Assembly (NCBI GenBank): GCA_013298595.1 | Contig: JAAFIG010000007.1 | Coordinates: 65,574-129,573, forward strand | Direction: 5' to 3' | DNA: 64,000 bases | Source: Deinococcales bacterium | GTDB taxonomy: Bacteria > Deinococcota > Deinococci > Deinococcales > JAAFIG01 | Part shown: in pieces, positions 43,689 to 53,623 of the stretch | Position numbering within the stretch: position 1 is the stretch's first letter | Layout of the letters: the number at the start of each line of letters is the position of its first letter | Notes under the pieces: generated by a model | The model's database searches: none | What the model saw: only the letters and a program-made list of their open reading frames with translations | Told to the model about the DNA's origin: nothing | Position numbers and translations under genes: made by a program

Positions 43689-44612
43689 CACTAAATCAGC
43701 AATCATTGGGCGATGATCCGATGCTCGAGTATCAGGAACAAACGCGTTTGAAACAGGTAAATTTGTGAACACATAATCTATGCGAAGCAATGCTAAATCC
43801 GAGCGATACGAAAAACCAAAACCATTTCCTACCACAGCGAAGGCATCGGTGAGCACACTCGAGAAAGCCTTGTATAAACTGCCTCGAGGTGGTGTATTGA
43901 AATCTCCACAGAGAATAACTGGTTCGGTACTTTGCCTTATACGCTCGAGTAAGGCGTTGGTAATCTCCCAACGATACCCCGAAAACCGTGAAACTCGAGC
44001 CTCCATGCTATCTTTGGCATTACGCCCCTGAATGTTCAGCGTTAGAAAATGCACGTTCAGCACCCGCAAACGCTGCCCTCGAATCTCGAGAATATGCTCC
44101 GCCCAAACCCGTTTAGAATTGGGTACTCGAAAGGTTTTTGTTTCGAGAATGGGGTACTTGGAAAACAGCGTTAACTCATCGGTGTTAGCAGTTTGATAGG
44201 TTGGTAATTGCTTTTTTAATCTGTCATACAAACCTTCTAAGTCACGCGATTCTTGCAGGCAAATAACATCGGCATTTAAGGATTGCAAATATCTTGCAGC
44301 GTCCGAAGCACCACGGATGTTGTACGAGACAACTCGAATATTTTCGGCATTGCTGGCTCGAGGTAGATTAATTTTGAAGCCCATAAAAGCAAACAGTACT
44401 AAGCCAATCGAACAAATATTGATTGCACTAGCTCGAGCATCACGGCAAAAAGCTGTCCAGACTAAAAGCAGCATTGGTAGCAGTAGCAAACCATGCTGTG
44501 GGATATACGCCAGCACAGTCAGCCACCAGATTTGTTCCGCAAGGCTTTCAGAAAGCAAAAACCAAAGCATACAACAACCAAGAACAACACTCGAGACGAT
44601 CAAACGACGCAT
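43677..44612 (-). CDS. Endonuclease/exonuclease/phosphatase (EEP) family membrane protein
   Basis: A 311-residue protein with three predicted N-terminal membrane helices (residues about 1-85) followed by an EEP domain: VVSYNIRG, DVICLQESRD (metal-binding Glu), VLNVHFLTLN, ILCGDFNTPPRGSLYKAF and DTRASDHRPMIADLVL (catalytic Asp-His). The domain probably faces the extracytoplasmic side, like other YafD-type proteins. The substrate could be DNA, phosphodiesters or lipids; it is not decidable. Confidence 0.9.
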   Translation of the reverse strand: MRRLIVSSVVLGCCMLWFLLSESLAEQIWWLTVLAYIPQHGLLLLPMLLLVWTAFCRDARASAINICSIGLVLFAFMGFKINLPRASNAENIRVVSYNIRGASDAARYLQSLNADVICLQESRDLEGLYDRLKKQLPTYQTANTDELTLFSKYPILETKTFRVPNSKRVWAEHILEIRGQRLRVLNVHFLTLNIQGRNAKDSMEARVSRFSGYRWEITNALLERIRQSTEPVILCGDFNTPPRGSLYKAFSSVLTDAFAVVGNGFGFSYRSDLALLRIDYVFTNLPVSNAFVPDTRASDHRPMIADLVLKP

Positions 44613-44647
44613 GGTTTTATCATCTCAAACTCGAGATGAGCGCAAAC

Positions 44648-45247
44648 TCACTTTTTATATGCCATACCTGTTAATAACAACTCGAGCAGCCCTTCAAGCC
44701 GAGCAGTTTGGACTTGTGCTGCGTTCTCAAGAACCAATTGTGGGTGATGAAACATCAGTGTGGCAGTGAATAAAGTTTGTGCCAGTATTTCAGGCGAATT
44801 CGTTTGCCATTCGCCTAATTGCATACCTGCTTTGATTATACTCACCAGTTGCTGTGTGGTGGTTTGTAAATGCTTTTTAACAAAAGGTTTTGCCTTGGCT
44901 GCCGAGTAATTAAAAGCGGAATACAACTCGGGGTCGTTCAGAACTTTTTGGCGTTTTAAGTTGTGCAGTGTTAAAAACCATTGTTTTAATTTGACTCGAG
45001 GTGTTTTCTTTGAGTTAGTGATGGTCTCGAGTGCCATGTCTATATGATCTAACCAACGCTCAGAAACCGCATCCATGAGTGCGTCTTTATCGGCAAAAAT
45101 TCGGTACAACATGGCGTGGTTGACACCGACACTTTTAGCCACATCCACCAAACGTGTTTTTTCGATACCAAATCGTCGGATAGTGCTTTCAGTAGCATCC
45201 AATACCGTGATGCGTAATTCTTCTTGGCTTAAACCAGTGCGTGGCAT
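44648..45247 (-). CDS. TetR family transcriptional regulator
   Basis: A 199-residue TetR protein. The helix-turn-helix lies at about residues 15-60 (TIRRFGIEKTRLVDVAKSVGVNHAMLYRIFADKDALMDAV), followed by a divergent ligand-binding domain containing the TetR_C-like PEILAQTLFTATLMFHHPQLV. It is 15 bp downstream of the aldo/keto reductase gene on the same strand, so it is co-transcribed with it. The 31-bp palindrome upstream of the reductase is a plausible binding site. Confidence 0.9.
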   Translation of the reverse strand: MPRTGLSQEELRITVLDATESTIRRFGIEKTRLVDVAKSVGVNHAMLYRIFADKDALMDAVSERWLDHIDMALETITNSKKTPRVKLKQWFLTLHNLKRQKVLNDPELYSAFNYSAAKAKPFVKKHLQTTTQQLVSIIKAGMQLGEWQTNSPEILAQTLFTATLMFHHPQLVLENAAQVQTARLEGLLELLLTGMAYKK

Positions 45248-45262
45248 TACAAAAGACTACGT

Positions 45263-46255
45263 TTAATGAGGTACAGCTTGCAACTGCTGCGCGGCGTAAC
45301 GCTCGCCTGCCATTGCCCCGTGGGCAAATACAGTCTCGAGTTCAAGCAAATCGGCAGATGTGATACTGATTTCAAGTGCGGCTATATTCTCGAGTAAACG
45401 GCTGGTTTTGCTCGTGCCAATAATTGGAATAATATCTTGTCCTCGAGATAACACCCAAGCAATTGCCATCTGAGCAGCTGTTTTATTGTACTTGGCTGCG
45501 ATGTTTTTTAACTGCTCGACCCGCTCGAGGTTTTTGGTTAAATTTTCGCCTGTAAATCGTGGTGAGTGCGCCCTAAAATCAGTTGACTCGAGTGTCGGCA
45601 TCGCACCTGTTAATAATCCTCTCGAGGTTGTGCCATATGCCACAATACCAATACCGAGTTCTCGAGCAGTGGGTAGGATTTCGGCTTCGATGATTCGACT
45701 GGCTAGGGAATATTCGATTTGTAAAGCCGTTACGGGATGGATTGCATGGGCACGGCGTAATTGGTCAGCACCCACTTCAGACATTCCCAAATGCCGCACA
45801 TACCCTGCCTGGATCAGTTCGGACACTGCGCCAACTGTATCCTCGAGAGGCACATTTGGGTCTATCCGAGCAGGTTGGTACAAATCTATGACCTCGAGTC
45901 CGAGGCGTTGTAACGAGTAAGCAGCGAAGTTCTTAATCGCGGCTGGGCGACCATCAAAACCAATAAAACCACCGTCTGGTGAGCGCAGTGCACCGAACTT
46001 TAGGCTGACAAAGGCATTCTCGAGTTGATTTTTTGGTGCGCTGGCAAAGGCTTTAGCCAGCAAGCTTTCGTTATGACCAACGCCATAAAAATCAGCGGTG
46101 TCAAAAAGTGTGATACCTGCTTCGAGTGCTGCATGAATGGTTTTGATGCTTTCGTTGTCATCTCGAGTGGCTTTTGAGCCGTAAAAATCGCTCATGCCCA
46201 TCAGTCCGAGTCCGATTGCCGAGAGGGTGGTGGTGCCAAGGGTTCTGGTTTGCAT
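45263..46255 (-). CDS. Aldo/keto reductase
   Basis: A 330-residue NADPH-dependent aldo/keto reductase (YajO/YakC-type): LGLMGMSDFYG, DTADFYGVGHNESLLAKAF (catalytic Asp and Tyr), SLKFGALRSPDG (catalytic Lys), VIDLYQPARIDPNVPLEDTVGAV. The usual catalytic His (LYYxHR) is replaced by Pro-Ala in LYQPARID, as in some close relatives. ATG 46255 has AAGGAG upstream; a longer frame from 46285 is unlikely. It is probably controlled by the TetR encoded downstream. Confidence 0.93.
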   Translation of the reverse strand: MQTRTLGTTTLSAIGLGLMGMSDFYGSKATRDDNESIKTIHAALEAGITLFDTADFYGVGHNESLLAKAFASAPKNQLENAFVSLKFGALRSPDGGFIGFDGRPAAIKNFAAYSLQRLGLEVIDLYQPARIDPNVPLEDTVGAVSELIQAGYVRHLGMSEVGADQLRRAHAIHPVTALQIEYSLASRIIEAEILPTARELGIGIVAYGTTSRGLLTGAMPTLESTDFRAHSPRFTGENLTKNLERVEQLKNIAAKYNKTAAQMAIAWVLSRGQDIIPIIGTSKTSRLLENIAALEISITSADLLELETVFAHGAMAGERYAAQQLQAVPH

Positions 46256-46271
46256 GGGTTGCTCCTTATTT

Positions 46272-46302
46272 GTCACAAGTAACAATATATATTATTTGTG
46301 AC
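46272..46302. promoter_or_regulatory. Probable TetR operator of the aldo/keto reductase operon
   Basis: An imperfect 31-bp palindrome with perfect ends GTCACAA (46,272-46,278) and TTGTGAC (46,296-46,302) and an AT-rich centre, directly upstream of the reductase ribosome binding site. The rest of the spacer to 46545 holds no other feature I recognise. Confidence 0.6.
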
Positions 46303-46545
46303 TTTAATGGTGAGGCTATCATGAAAGCGTCCCACATAACCGATTCGAGAATGATCAATTCGATAAAATAGGCTCCTCGAGCCGACCAAAAAGTAGAAAT
46401 TTTGACCCCTATTTGAGGTTAAAATTTGGCAATACGCTATCGAAAGCATCATCTACAATTTTCAAAGCGTTTTTCTAACCCCAATTAGGCTTTGGACAAC
46501 AACTGACCATATTTGTGCTTGAATAATTCCCAAAAGGAGCCAATT

Positions 46546-48204
46546 TTGAATCCAGATTTATATACCATCGGTGTTGATTTCGGAACTGCCAGCGGACGCG
46601 CTGTCATTGTCCGAGTTCACGACGGACTCGAGTTAGCCAGTGCTACTCACGAATACACAGATGGTGTGATAGATAAACACTTGCCCAATTCGACTGTACC
46701 ACTGCCTTTTGAATGGGCGTTGCAAAACCCAGATGATTACCTCGAAGTTTTCAAAAATGCTGTGCCGAAAGTCCTCGAGTTGAGTGGGATAGACCCTAAG
46801 AAGATTATTGGTATTGGTATTGATTTTACGGCATGTACGATTCTTCCAACCTTATCTGATGGTACACCACTGTGTCGGCTGACTGAATTTCGCGCTGTGC
46901 CGCACGCTTGGGTCAAGCTCTGGAAGCACCATGCCGCCCAATCTCAAGCTGACCGTATCAACGCACTAGCACTCGAGCGCAACGAATTTTGGTTGCCGCG
47001 TTTTGGTGGCAAAATATCTTCCGAATGGTTTTTTGCTAAAGCCCTGCAACTGCTTGAGGAAGCTCCCGAGGTTTACGCAGCTTCAGAGCGAATTCTCGAG
47101 GCTGCCGATTGGGTGGTCTGGCAATTGTGTGGCATCGAGACCCGCAACGCTTGCACAGCGGGTTACAAAGCAATTTACCAAGATGGTCAGTATCCGAGTG
47201 CCGAATTTCTGGGCGCACTCAATCCTGCCTTTGCCGATATTGTCCAAACCCGCATGAATGCCCCAATCTCGAGCCTTGGCGATAAGGCAGGCGAATTAAC
47301 CCAGCAAGCTGCCACTTGGATGGGTTTACCTGCTGGCATAGCCGTGGCTGTCGGCAATGTAGACGCTCACGTGACTGTACCTGCAGCTGGTGTGACCCAA
47401 ACAGGGCGTATGGTTGCGATTATGGGCACAAGCACTTGTCATATTCTCAATGGGCAGCAGCAAAACGTTGTGCCAGGAATGTGCGGCGTGGTGGACGGCG
47501 GTGTGATCCCCGATCTGTATGGATACGAAGCTGGGCAAAGCGGGGTTGGTGATATTTTCGGTTGGTTTGTCAAAAATGGTGTTCCAGCCGAATACACCCA
47601 ACGTGCAACTCAGGAAAACAAAAGCGTTCATGCGATCCTCGAGGCAGAAGCTGCCACACAACACCCAGGCGAACATGGTTTATTAGCACTTGATTGGCAC
47701 AATGGCAACCGCAGTGTGTTAGTGGACACCGAACTCAGTGGTTTGATGCTCGGGGCGACATTGCAAACCACAGCCACCGATATGTACCGCGCCCTGATTG
47801 AATCCACGGCTTTTGGCGCTCGAGTAATTATTGATAATTTTGATCAGTTTGGTGTGCCAGTCAATGAACTGGTAATTGCAGGTGGGTTGCAAAAAAACAA
47901 GATGCTGATGCAAATTTATGCCGATATTACAGGCAGACCTCTGAGCATCGTGGACAGTGACCAAGCCCCAGCCCTTGGCAGTGCAATTCATGCGGCAGTG
48001 GCGGCTGAGGCGTACTCGAGCATCACTGAGGCAGCTGAGAAAATGGGCAAAATCAGGCAGAATGTATACACGCCAATTGCTAGTCATCAAAGAATTTACG
48101 ACCAAATATTTACCGAATACCAAAGCCTGCACGATTACTTTGGACGTGGTACGAATAACGTTATGAAAACCCTGAAACGCATTCGCAATGTAGAAAAAAC
48201 ATGA
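46546..48204 (+). CDS. araB: Ribulokinase
   Basis: A FGGY-family kinase of about 552 residues that phosphorylates L-ribulose (arabinose catabolism). The phosphate-1 loop is GVDFGTASGRAVIV; VDFTACTILP, GNVDAHVTVPAAG, MGTSTCHI and AGGLQKNKMLMQIYADITG follow, all AraB-like. The TTG at 46546 is chosen because AAAAGGAG lies six bases upstream and the next residues start the first beta strand; another TTG at 46513 has no such site. No other arabinose gene is nearby, so its pathway partners must be elsewhere. Confidence 0.93.
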   Translation: MNPDLYTIGVDFGTASGRAVIVRVHDGLELASATHEYTDGVIDKHLPNSTVPLPFEWALQNPDDYLEVFKNAVPKVLELSGIDPKKIIGIGIDFTACTILPTLSDGTPLCRLTEFRAVPHAWVKLWKHHAAQSQADRINALALERNEFWLPRFGGKISSEWFFAKALQLLEEAPEVYAASERILEAADWVVWQLCGIETRNACTAGYKAIYQDGQYPSAEFLGALNPAFADIVQTRMNAPISSLGDKAGELTQQAATWMGLPAGIAVAVGNVDAHVTVPAAGVTQTGRMVAIMGTSTCHILNGQQQNVVPGMCGVVDGGVIPDLYGYEAGQSGVGDIFGWFVKNGVPAEYTQRATQENKSVHAILEAEAATQHPGEHGLLALDWHNGNRSVLVDTELSGLMLGATLQTTATDMYRALIESTAFGARVIIDNFDQFGVPVNELVIAGGLQKNKMLMQIYADITGRPLSIVDSDQAPALGSAIHAAVAAEAYSSITEAAEKMGKIRQNVYTPIASHQRIYDQIFTEYQSLHDYFGRGTNNVMKTLKRIRNVEKT

Positions 48205-48213
48205 TTGGCTGCA

Positions 48214-49797
48214 TCAGCTCACCACACGGTTGCGCCCTTCGCGCTTAGCGGTGTACAAGTGCTGGTCGGCTTGCTCGAGTAGTGTTTCCACTCCTACATC
48301 TTTTTCTGCCAACACCACACCAAGGCTGATCGTGACCCGCAAATCCGAGTGAATTTCCGCCCAATTGTAGTTCTGCACTTCAAGTCGCACCCGCTCGGCA
48401 TTATCAAAAGCTGTATTGAGGTATTTTATTTGGTGCAAAATCACCACAAATTCCTCGCCACCAAAACGGGTCACAAGGTCGGTTTGGCGCATACTTTGAC
48501 GCAACAGTATCGCTACACGCTGCAAAACCAAATCGCCTGTGGCATGCGAAAAAGTGTCATTGACTTTTTTGAAGTGGTCTATATCAATCACCAACAGCGC
48601 AAACTCAGCATTGGGATGCTGCACAAACCACGCCTCAAAAGCGCGGCGGTTGCCAAGACCCGTTAAAGCATCCTCGAATGCCATGCGCCCAAGTGTGGCT
48701 TGACGTTCGTGCAGGTCGCGGTTTTCTGAAGCAACTTGCTCGATTTCTTGGCGCAACGCCAGTTGTTGTAACTTTTTTTGTGTCTCGAGTTGTTGCATAT
48801 CAAGTGCCAATTGATGAAAGCGCTTAAAGGCAAGCAGTGCGTTTTTGTAATCCCCATGTTGCTCAAACACCCGCGTTTGCAACTCGAGCAGTTTGCGCTC
48901 ATGGTCGAGTAAATCGTGCTGCCCAACGATTTTGGCGGCTTGGGCAAGGAGCGCCAAAGCTTCTGGCAAATCGTCCTGCTCGAGCCGAATTTCGCCAAGG
49001 TTGGTCAAGGCATCCACTATGCCCCGTGGCAGGTTCAGTTCGCGGTAGGCAGCAAGAGCAGCTTGGGTGGCTTGAGCAGCTGGCTCGAGTTGGTGCTGCA
49101 CGCGCAACAAATCACCCCGTGAATTGCAAAGTGCTGCTTTAACAAAAACACTGTCCAAAGTTTGGTTGATGCGCTCTGCCTCGAGCAAGAAATTACCCGC
49201 TTGTGTAACCAGAAAAGCTGTATCAGTACCTTTGTTTTGGGCAATGGCAATTTGCCGTGTGCGGATGATCGCTAGGTTATTCCACAGATGACATTCGGTG
49301 GCTTGGTTACCAATCTCGCTGTAATACGCAAGCGCATGAACATAAGCATCCTCGGCTTGTTCAAAATCGCCAAGTTGGGTGCAAGAAATACCAATTGCGC
49401 CATAGCAAAAAGCTTCTTGCCCAAGGTCTTGGTGTTCGGGTCTGGACAGCAGCGCCAATGCCTCGTGGTAAACATCAAGTGCACGGTTGTGGTCGCCCAT
49501 ATCGCCCAGCACCATGCCCTGAATCACCAAAGCTCGAGCCAAGGCTTGGTGATTGGTTTTTTTCAGGTGACGAATTGCCAAACCTGCTGCCTGAAATGCC
49601 TGCATAGTGTTTGGCACATAGCGGTGCAAGTCGGCTAACTCGAGGTTAGCTTGGGCAATTAGGTCTTCGTTACCAAAGTTATTTGCCCATGCAAGGGCTG
49701 CTTCGGCAGCTAAAATCGCTTCGGACAAACGGTCTTCGCGCCGCATCTGAGCAGCGTTTTGCAGGTGCGTGGTAAAAGTCGAAGTATCAGTGTTCAT
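48214..49797 (-). CDS. TPR-repeat diguanylate cyclase (GGDEF)
   Basis: A 527-residue cytoplasmic protein. The N-terminal two-thirds are TPR-like helical repeats (for example GDMGDHNRALDVYHEALALL, AYSEIGNQATECHLWNNLAII-type units), then a short coiled coil, then a GGDEF domain with an intact active site GGEEF (in RFGGEEFVVI) and an inhibitory I-site RQTD five residues before it. It should make cyclic-di-GMP and be product-inhibited. It is transcribed convergently toward araB. No membrane segment is present. Confidence 0.93.
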   Translation of the reverse strand: MNTDTSTFTTHLQNAAQMRREDRLSEAILAAEAALAWANNFGNEDLIAQANLELADLHRYVPNTMQAFQAAGLAIRHLKKTNHQALARALVIQGMVLGDMGDHNRALDVYHEALALLSRPEHQDLGQEAFCYGAIGISCTQLGDFEQAEDAYVHALAYYSEIGNQATECHLWNNLAIIRTRQIAIAQNKGTDTAFLVTQAGNFLLEAERINQTLDSVFVKAALCNSRGDLLRVQHQLEPAAQATQAALAAYRELNLPRGIVDALTNLGEIRLEQDDLPEALALLAQAAKIVGQHDLLDHERKLLELQTRVFEQHGDYKNALLAFKRFHQLALDMQQLETQKKLQQLALRQEIEQVASENRDLHERQATLGRMAFEDALTGLGNRRAFEAWFVQHPNAEFALLVIDIDHFKKVNDTFSHATGDLVLQRVAILLRQSMRQTDLVTRFGGEEFVVILHQIKYLNTAFDNAERVRLEVQNYNWAEIHSDLRVTISLGVVLAEKDVGVETLLEQADQHLYTAKREGRNRVVS

Positions 49798-49806
49798 GGC
49801 TGGACA

Positions 49807-51171
49807 TTACACCGCCCGAAGCACAATCTGAAAGGTCGTACCTTGGTTCAAGGCACTCTGCGCTGAAACTGCCCCACCGTGTAGCTCAACTAATGCCTTA
49901 ACAATGGCTAAGCCCAATCCAGAACCACCTTTTTCGTGGTTACGGTGTTCGTCAGCACGGTAAAAACGGTCAAAAATATAAGGCAGTTTTTCAGCAGCAA
50001 TCCCCTGCCCTGTATCCATCACTTGCAGCACAGGCTGCCCTTGCTCGAGTTTGGCAATCAGACGCAGTTCTCCGCCGTGTGATGTGTGGCGAATAGCATT
50101 GCTGACCAAATTACCTAAAACGCGACGTAGACGTTCAGGGTCTACCAGCAACATTGGGTTGCTCTCGAGATGTACCACCAAATTCAAACCCGCTTGCTTA
50201 GCGCGTTCGATAAAGGCTTGCTGTACCCCCTCGAGCAGTTGCTTGGCATAGATTTTTTCTTGAACAAGGGTGAGTTGTTTGCTTTCGGCAAGTGAGAGCA
50301 GGCGCAGGTCTTCGATTAAATTTTGTAGCAGCCCAAGTTCGGTATAAACTGTCTCGAAACGCTCCTTGGTGACAGGCAATCTGCCATCTTTCATGGCTTG
50401 GACATAGCCCGAAACCACGGTTAAAGGCGTACCGAGGTCGTGGGCGATATCGGCGGTCAATTGGCGGCGCTGACGATCAGCCGTCTCGAGGTCGGCGCTC
50501 ATTTGATTAAAGGCTTGGGTCAGTTGCCCAATTTCATCGCTCGAGGTGATGGGCAATGTGAGGGCAGGTTTCCCCAAACCAACTTGGCTGCTGGCGTGGG
50601 TCAGGCGCAACAATGGCTTAGTCAAACGCCCACTGAGCCAGACTGCTAACATAACCGCCAGCAATAACCCTAGCGCGACAGCACCCCAAAGCGTTCTCGA
50701 GATGGTCAGCACAAAGGCTTGCTCGGATGGCGATAGTTCTCGAGCCTCGGCTCGAACGGCTGTCCCGACCTGCTGGTTATCCACCACAACAGGCATTTGA
50801 ATAAAGCCTGTTGTGTCAACCAGATCACCCACTTTGTAGTCCATAAATTTGGTCACTGCACGGTTTTGCAGATCCAAAACACCATTGCGTTTTAGCGGTG
50901 GTCTGGAATCACTTTGGGCTGGCTTTGATTGCCTAGGTTCGTTGGGTAATGGCGGCGGTGGCGAAGGCAGCTTTGCTTCGACCCCTTGCAGTGTTCCTGT
51001 TTGCTGGTAGTGTTGGATGCAAATTTTAACAAATCCACCTAAACTAGCTTCGTCAAGGTAGCCACGAAAGGCGGCAAAAGTCAGGCTTTGGGTTAAAAAT
51101 GCTGCCGAAAAAATAGCCAATAAACTGGAAGCCGCGAAGCCCAAAATCAGCTTGACTCTGAGTGATTTCAT
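49807..51171 (-). CDS. Sensor histidine kinase (second system)
   Basis: A 454-residue kinase with two membrane helices flanking a Pro-rich extracytoplasmic segment (KLPSPPPPLPNEPRQSKPAQ), a HAMP domain, and a kinase core: DIAHDLGTPLTVV (Gly where Arg is common in the H-box), RVLGNLVSNAIRHT, DTGQGIAAEKL and GGSGLGLAIVK. ATG 51171 overlaps the response-regulator stop by 4 bp. It is paralogous to the kinase at 10-11.3 kb. Confidence 0.93.
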   Translation of the reverse strand: MKSLRVKLILGFAASSLLAIFSAAFLTQSLTFAAFRGYLDEASLGGFVKICIQHYQQTGTLQGVEAKLPSPPPPLPNEPRQSKPAQSDSRPPLKRNGVLDLQNRAVTKFMDYKVGDLVDTTGFIQMPVVVDNQQVGTAVRAEARELSPSEQAFVLTISRTLWGAVALGLLLAVMLAVWLSGRLTKPLLRLTHASSQVGLGKPALTLPITSSDEIGQLTQAFNQMSADLETADRQRRQLTADIAHDLGTPLTVVSGYVQAMKDGRLPVTKERFETVYTELGLLQNLIEDLRLLSLAESKQLTLVQEKIYAKQLLEGVQQAFIERAKQAGLNLVVHLESNPMLLVDPERLRRVLGNLVSNAIRHTSHGGELRLIAKLEQGQPVLQVMDTGQGIAAEKLPYIFDRFYRADEHRNHEKGGSGLGLAIVKALVELHGGAVSAQSALNQGTTFQIVLRAV

Positions 51172-51848
51172 GGTTCGACCAACCTGTAACCCATACCAAA
51201 AACAGTCTCGAGACAACGCGGCTGAGCAGGATTATCTTCGATTTTCATGCGGATTTTGCGAATGTGAACATCCACCGTGCGTTCCAGACTTTCGCTTAAA
51301 CCGCCCTCGATGCACTCGAGCAAATCCAGACGGCTAAAAACTTTGTTGGGGTAAGTCATCAAACGCTCGAGAATCGCAAATTCGGATGGGGTGAATTTTA
51401 AGACCTCACCGTTTTTATGCACCAAGCGCGACTCAGCATCGAGTTCCAAATCAGCAAAGCGCAGCACCGTTTTGGGGGCAGGAGCAAGCTCGCTGCGCCG
51501 CAAAATTGCGCGGATACGTGCCAGCAATTCGTTTAAATCAAAAGGTTTGACCACATAATCGTCTGCCCCCGCCTCGAGTCCGATAACGGCATTTTCTTTA
51601 CCACCTCGGCTGGTCAAAATCATCACTGGTGTGTGCGATTCTTGACGGTAAGCGTGCATGAATTCATAACCATCCATCTCGGGCATCATCAAATCCAATA
51701 AAATCAAATCCGGCTTGCTGTGGCGTGCAGTGTAAAGGGCATTACGCCCATTATCCGCAACGATGGTACGAAAGCCTTCAGCAGCCAAGAAGTCTTGGAG
51801 CATTCTGGTTAAGCTGATTTTATCATCCACAATCAGGATTGTTTTCAT
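51168..51848 (-). CDS. Response regulator, OmpR/PhoB family (second system)
   Basis: A 226-residue regulator from ATG 51848 (MKTILIVDDKISLTRMLQDFL). Phosphoacceptor Asp in LILLDLMMPEMDGYEF (about residue 51), Lys in GADDYVVKPF, and a C-terminal winged helix (FTPSEFAILERLMTYPNKVFSRLDLL). An upstream in-frame extension to 51914 is not conserved. It is coupled to the following kinase gene. Confidence 0.95.
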   Translation of the reverse strand: MKTILIVDDKISLTRMLQDFLAAEGFRTIVADNGRNALYTARHSKPDLILLDLMMPEMDGYEFMHAYRQESHTPVMILTSRGGKENAVIGLEAGADDYVVKPFDLNELLARIRAILRRSELAPAPKTVLRFADLELDAESRLVHKNGEVLKFTPSEFAILERLMTYPNKVFSRLDLLECIEGGLSESLERTVDVHIRKIRMKIEDNPAQPRCLETVFGMGYRLVEP

Positions 51849-51910
51849 GCGTCCCTCGAGTTTGAGAGCTTGTGATGCAGGTTGCGATCTTTGCCACCAC
51901 CAGAGCATAT

Positions 51911-53623
51911 TCACCTCAACTGAGGTGGATTGGTCAGGAGAATTTCGCCAATTTTATTCTGATCATGTTCATTGGCTTGAGTATGCAGGGTTTGCGATGT
52001 GGTGGAAAATGTAGTTGGTGTATAAGCATCTGCATAAGCAAAATTAACGCCATAGCCAATATCTTTGAGGCTGGCGATTGTCAAGCGACTGAGTTTTGAG
52101 TTGGCATCGTAAATACCAGACATGATTTCGGTTTCAAAATTGATTTCACGCCAATGTCCTTCACACGTCCCAACCCCATACAAGCGCTCGAGTGGCACAT
52201 TACCTGTGCCACCAAAAGTTGCCCATTCAACCACACCTTGCGTGCCTGTGTAGCGTGGGTCAGCATCGCAACTCGAGTCAGAGGTATTAGCAGTGGTCAC
52301 ACCTTTATTACCCCAGATTGTGCCAATACCCAACACATGCCCCATTTCATGCAAAATCGTGTCACGGGATTGGGTGTTGTTGCCAAAGTCGCTCGAGTCC
52401 AGTTTCATCACACCAACCACAGGCAAACCAGCATTTGTGCCACTGCCACGAGTACCACACGGACCTGCCACAGCCAAAGTACCGCTGACACCATCAATCG
52501 CAGTGATATTGACAAAAATAAGCACATCATCCACGCTTGAAACACCGCTAAATCCACTAGAAGTATTCCCGCCACATATGGATGTGGGGTCAATGGTTGC
52601 GTTAAAATTGCTGATGTCGGCGGTGATGATTTCTTGCCATTTGTTAGCGGCATACTCAAACATCGGTTTATAGATTGCAAGATCGGTACTCGAGATGGCA
52701 CTGTTGTACTGCAAAGTAATGGTAAAAGGCGAAATTAAATAATTGGGCGTGGTGCTGGTTTGTAAGTTACTTAAACGAATTGCACCTGTAGTGGTCTCGG
52801 TGTCCGAACCAATCAACATCACTTGAGTTGCGCCAAATAATGTGGCTCGAGCCGCAGCATTGGTGGTAGTTTCTTCGACACTACGAGTCACTCGAGTGGT
52901 ACTTTCGGTTGACAAAACAAAGGTAGCCGTAAACTTATAACTGGTGTTGACACTGGCGTTTGGTAATTTATAAGCAATTGTCACCCGTCCTGTCTGCCCT
53001 GCGGGGATGCTGCGCGACCAAGTGGGGTTAGCACTACTGCAATTGGCGGTACAATACCGTGCCACATACCCATACTCGAGAACCGTATCACTGTTGCTCA
53101 TCACGCCGTTGCTGACAGCTGTGGTTTTGATACTCGAGAGTTCACTGGATTGGAACGCCTGAAAATCCTCTTGCCCAGAAGTGAGCGTACTCGAGTTGGT
53201 CATGCCGTGCGTAGGTTTGATGGCTTGGGCGCTGTCGGTGCTGCTGGTTGTGCCAACAAAATTGGTTAGGGTTCGCATTCCTGTCCCACCAAGGTTGGCA
53301 CTGGAGCGATTAAAAGCATAAAGCGTTAAGTTTGAAATGGTATTGGCAGTGTTGTTGGTAACTGGATAAATCGCTTTGAGATAACGGGTGTTGGTGGTCG
53401 TGTCGGTGGTATCGGTAAAGGTGGCAGTGCCAAAGGTGACGCTGCTTTCGGCAATCACGCCTTGGGTATTCAGTTGCCCGTAAGCAGTTTTGCTACCTGC
53501 ATCAAAAGTGGCTTCAAATCCACCAAGCATAGGGGTCTGGTTGAGGTTGGAGTTCTGTCCACACCCCACTAGCACAGCCAAAGCGCAGGGTAGGGCGAGC
53601 AAAAATTTATTGACGGTTTTCAT
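51911..53623 (-). CDS. Leishmanolysin-like metallopeptidase lipoprotein (M8-like)
   Basis: A 570-residue lipoprotein (lipobox LVGC, Cys about 21). The N-terminal half is beta-rich and Ser/Thr-rich. The catalytic part has the metzincin motif HEMGHVLGIGTIW, followed by YTGTQGVVEWATFGGTGNVPLE, the third His in HWREINFETEIMSGIYDANSKLSRLTIASLKDIGYGV, and Met, all as in bacterial leishmanolysin-related proteins. ATG 53623 has GAGG upstream. It is upstream of, and on the same strand as, the two-component genes. It probably degrades extracellular protein. Confidence 0.88.
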   Translation of the reverse strand: MKTVNKFLLALPCALAVLVGCGQNSNLNQTPMLGGFEATFDAGSKTAYGQLNTQGVIAESSVTFGTATFTDTTDTTTNTRYLKAIYPVTNNTANTISNLTLYAFNRSSANLGGTGMRTLTNFVGTTSSTDSAQAIKPTHGMTNSSTLTSGQEDFQAFQSSELSSIKTTAVSNGVMSNSDTVLEYGYVARYCTANCSSANPTWSRSIPAGQTGRVTIAYKLPNASVNTSYKFTATFVLSTESTTRVTRSVEETTTNAAARATLFGATQVMLIGSDTETTTGAIRLSNLQTSTTPNYLISPFTITLQYNSAISSTDLAIYKPMFEYAANKWQEIITADISNFNATIDPTSICGGNTSSGFSGVSSVDDVLIFVNITAIDGVSGTLAVAGPCGTRGSGTNAGLPVVGVMKLDSSDFGNNTQSRDTILHEMGHVLGIGTIWGNKGVTTANTSDSSCDADPRYTGTQGVVEWATFGGTGNVPLERLYGVGTCEGHWREINFETEIMSGIYDANSKLSRLTIASLKDIGYGVNFAYADAYTPTTFSTTSQTLHTQANEHDQNKIGEILLTNPPQLR

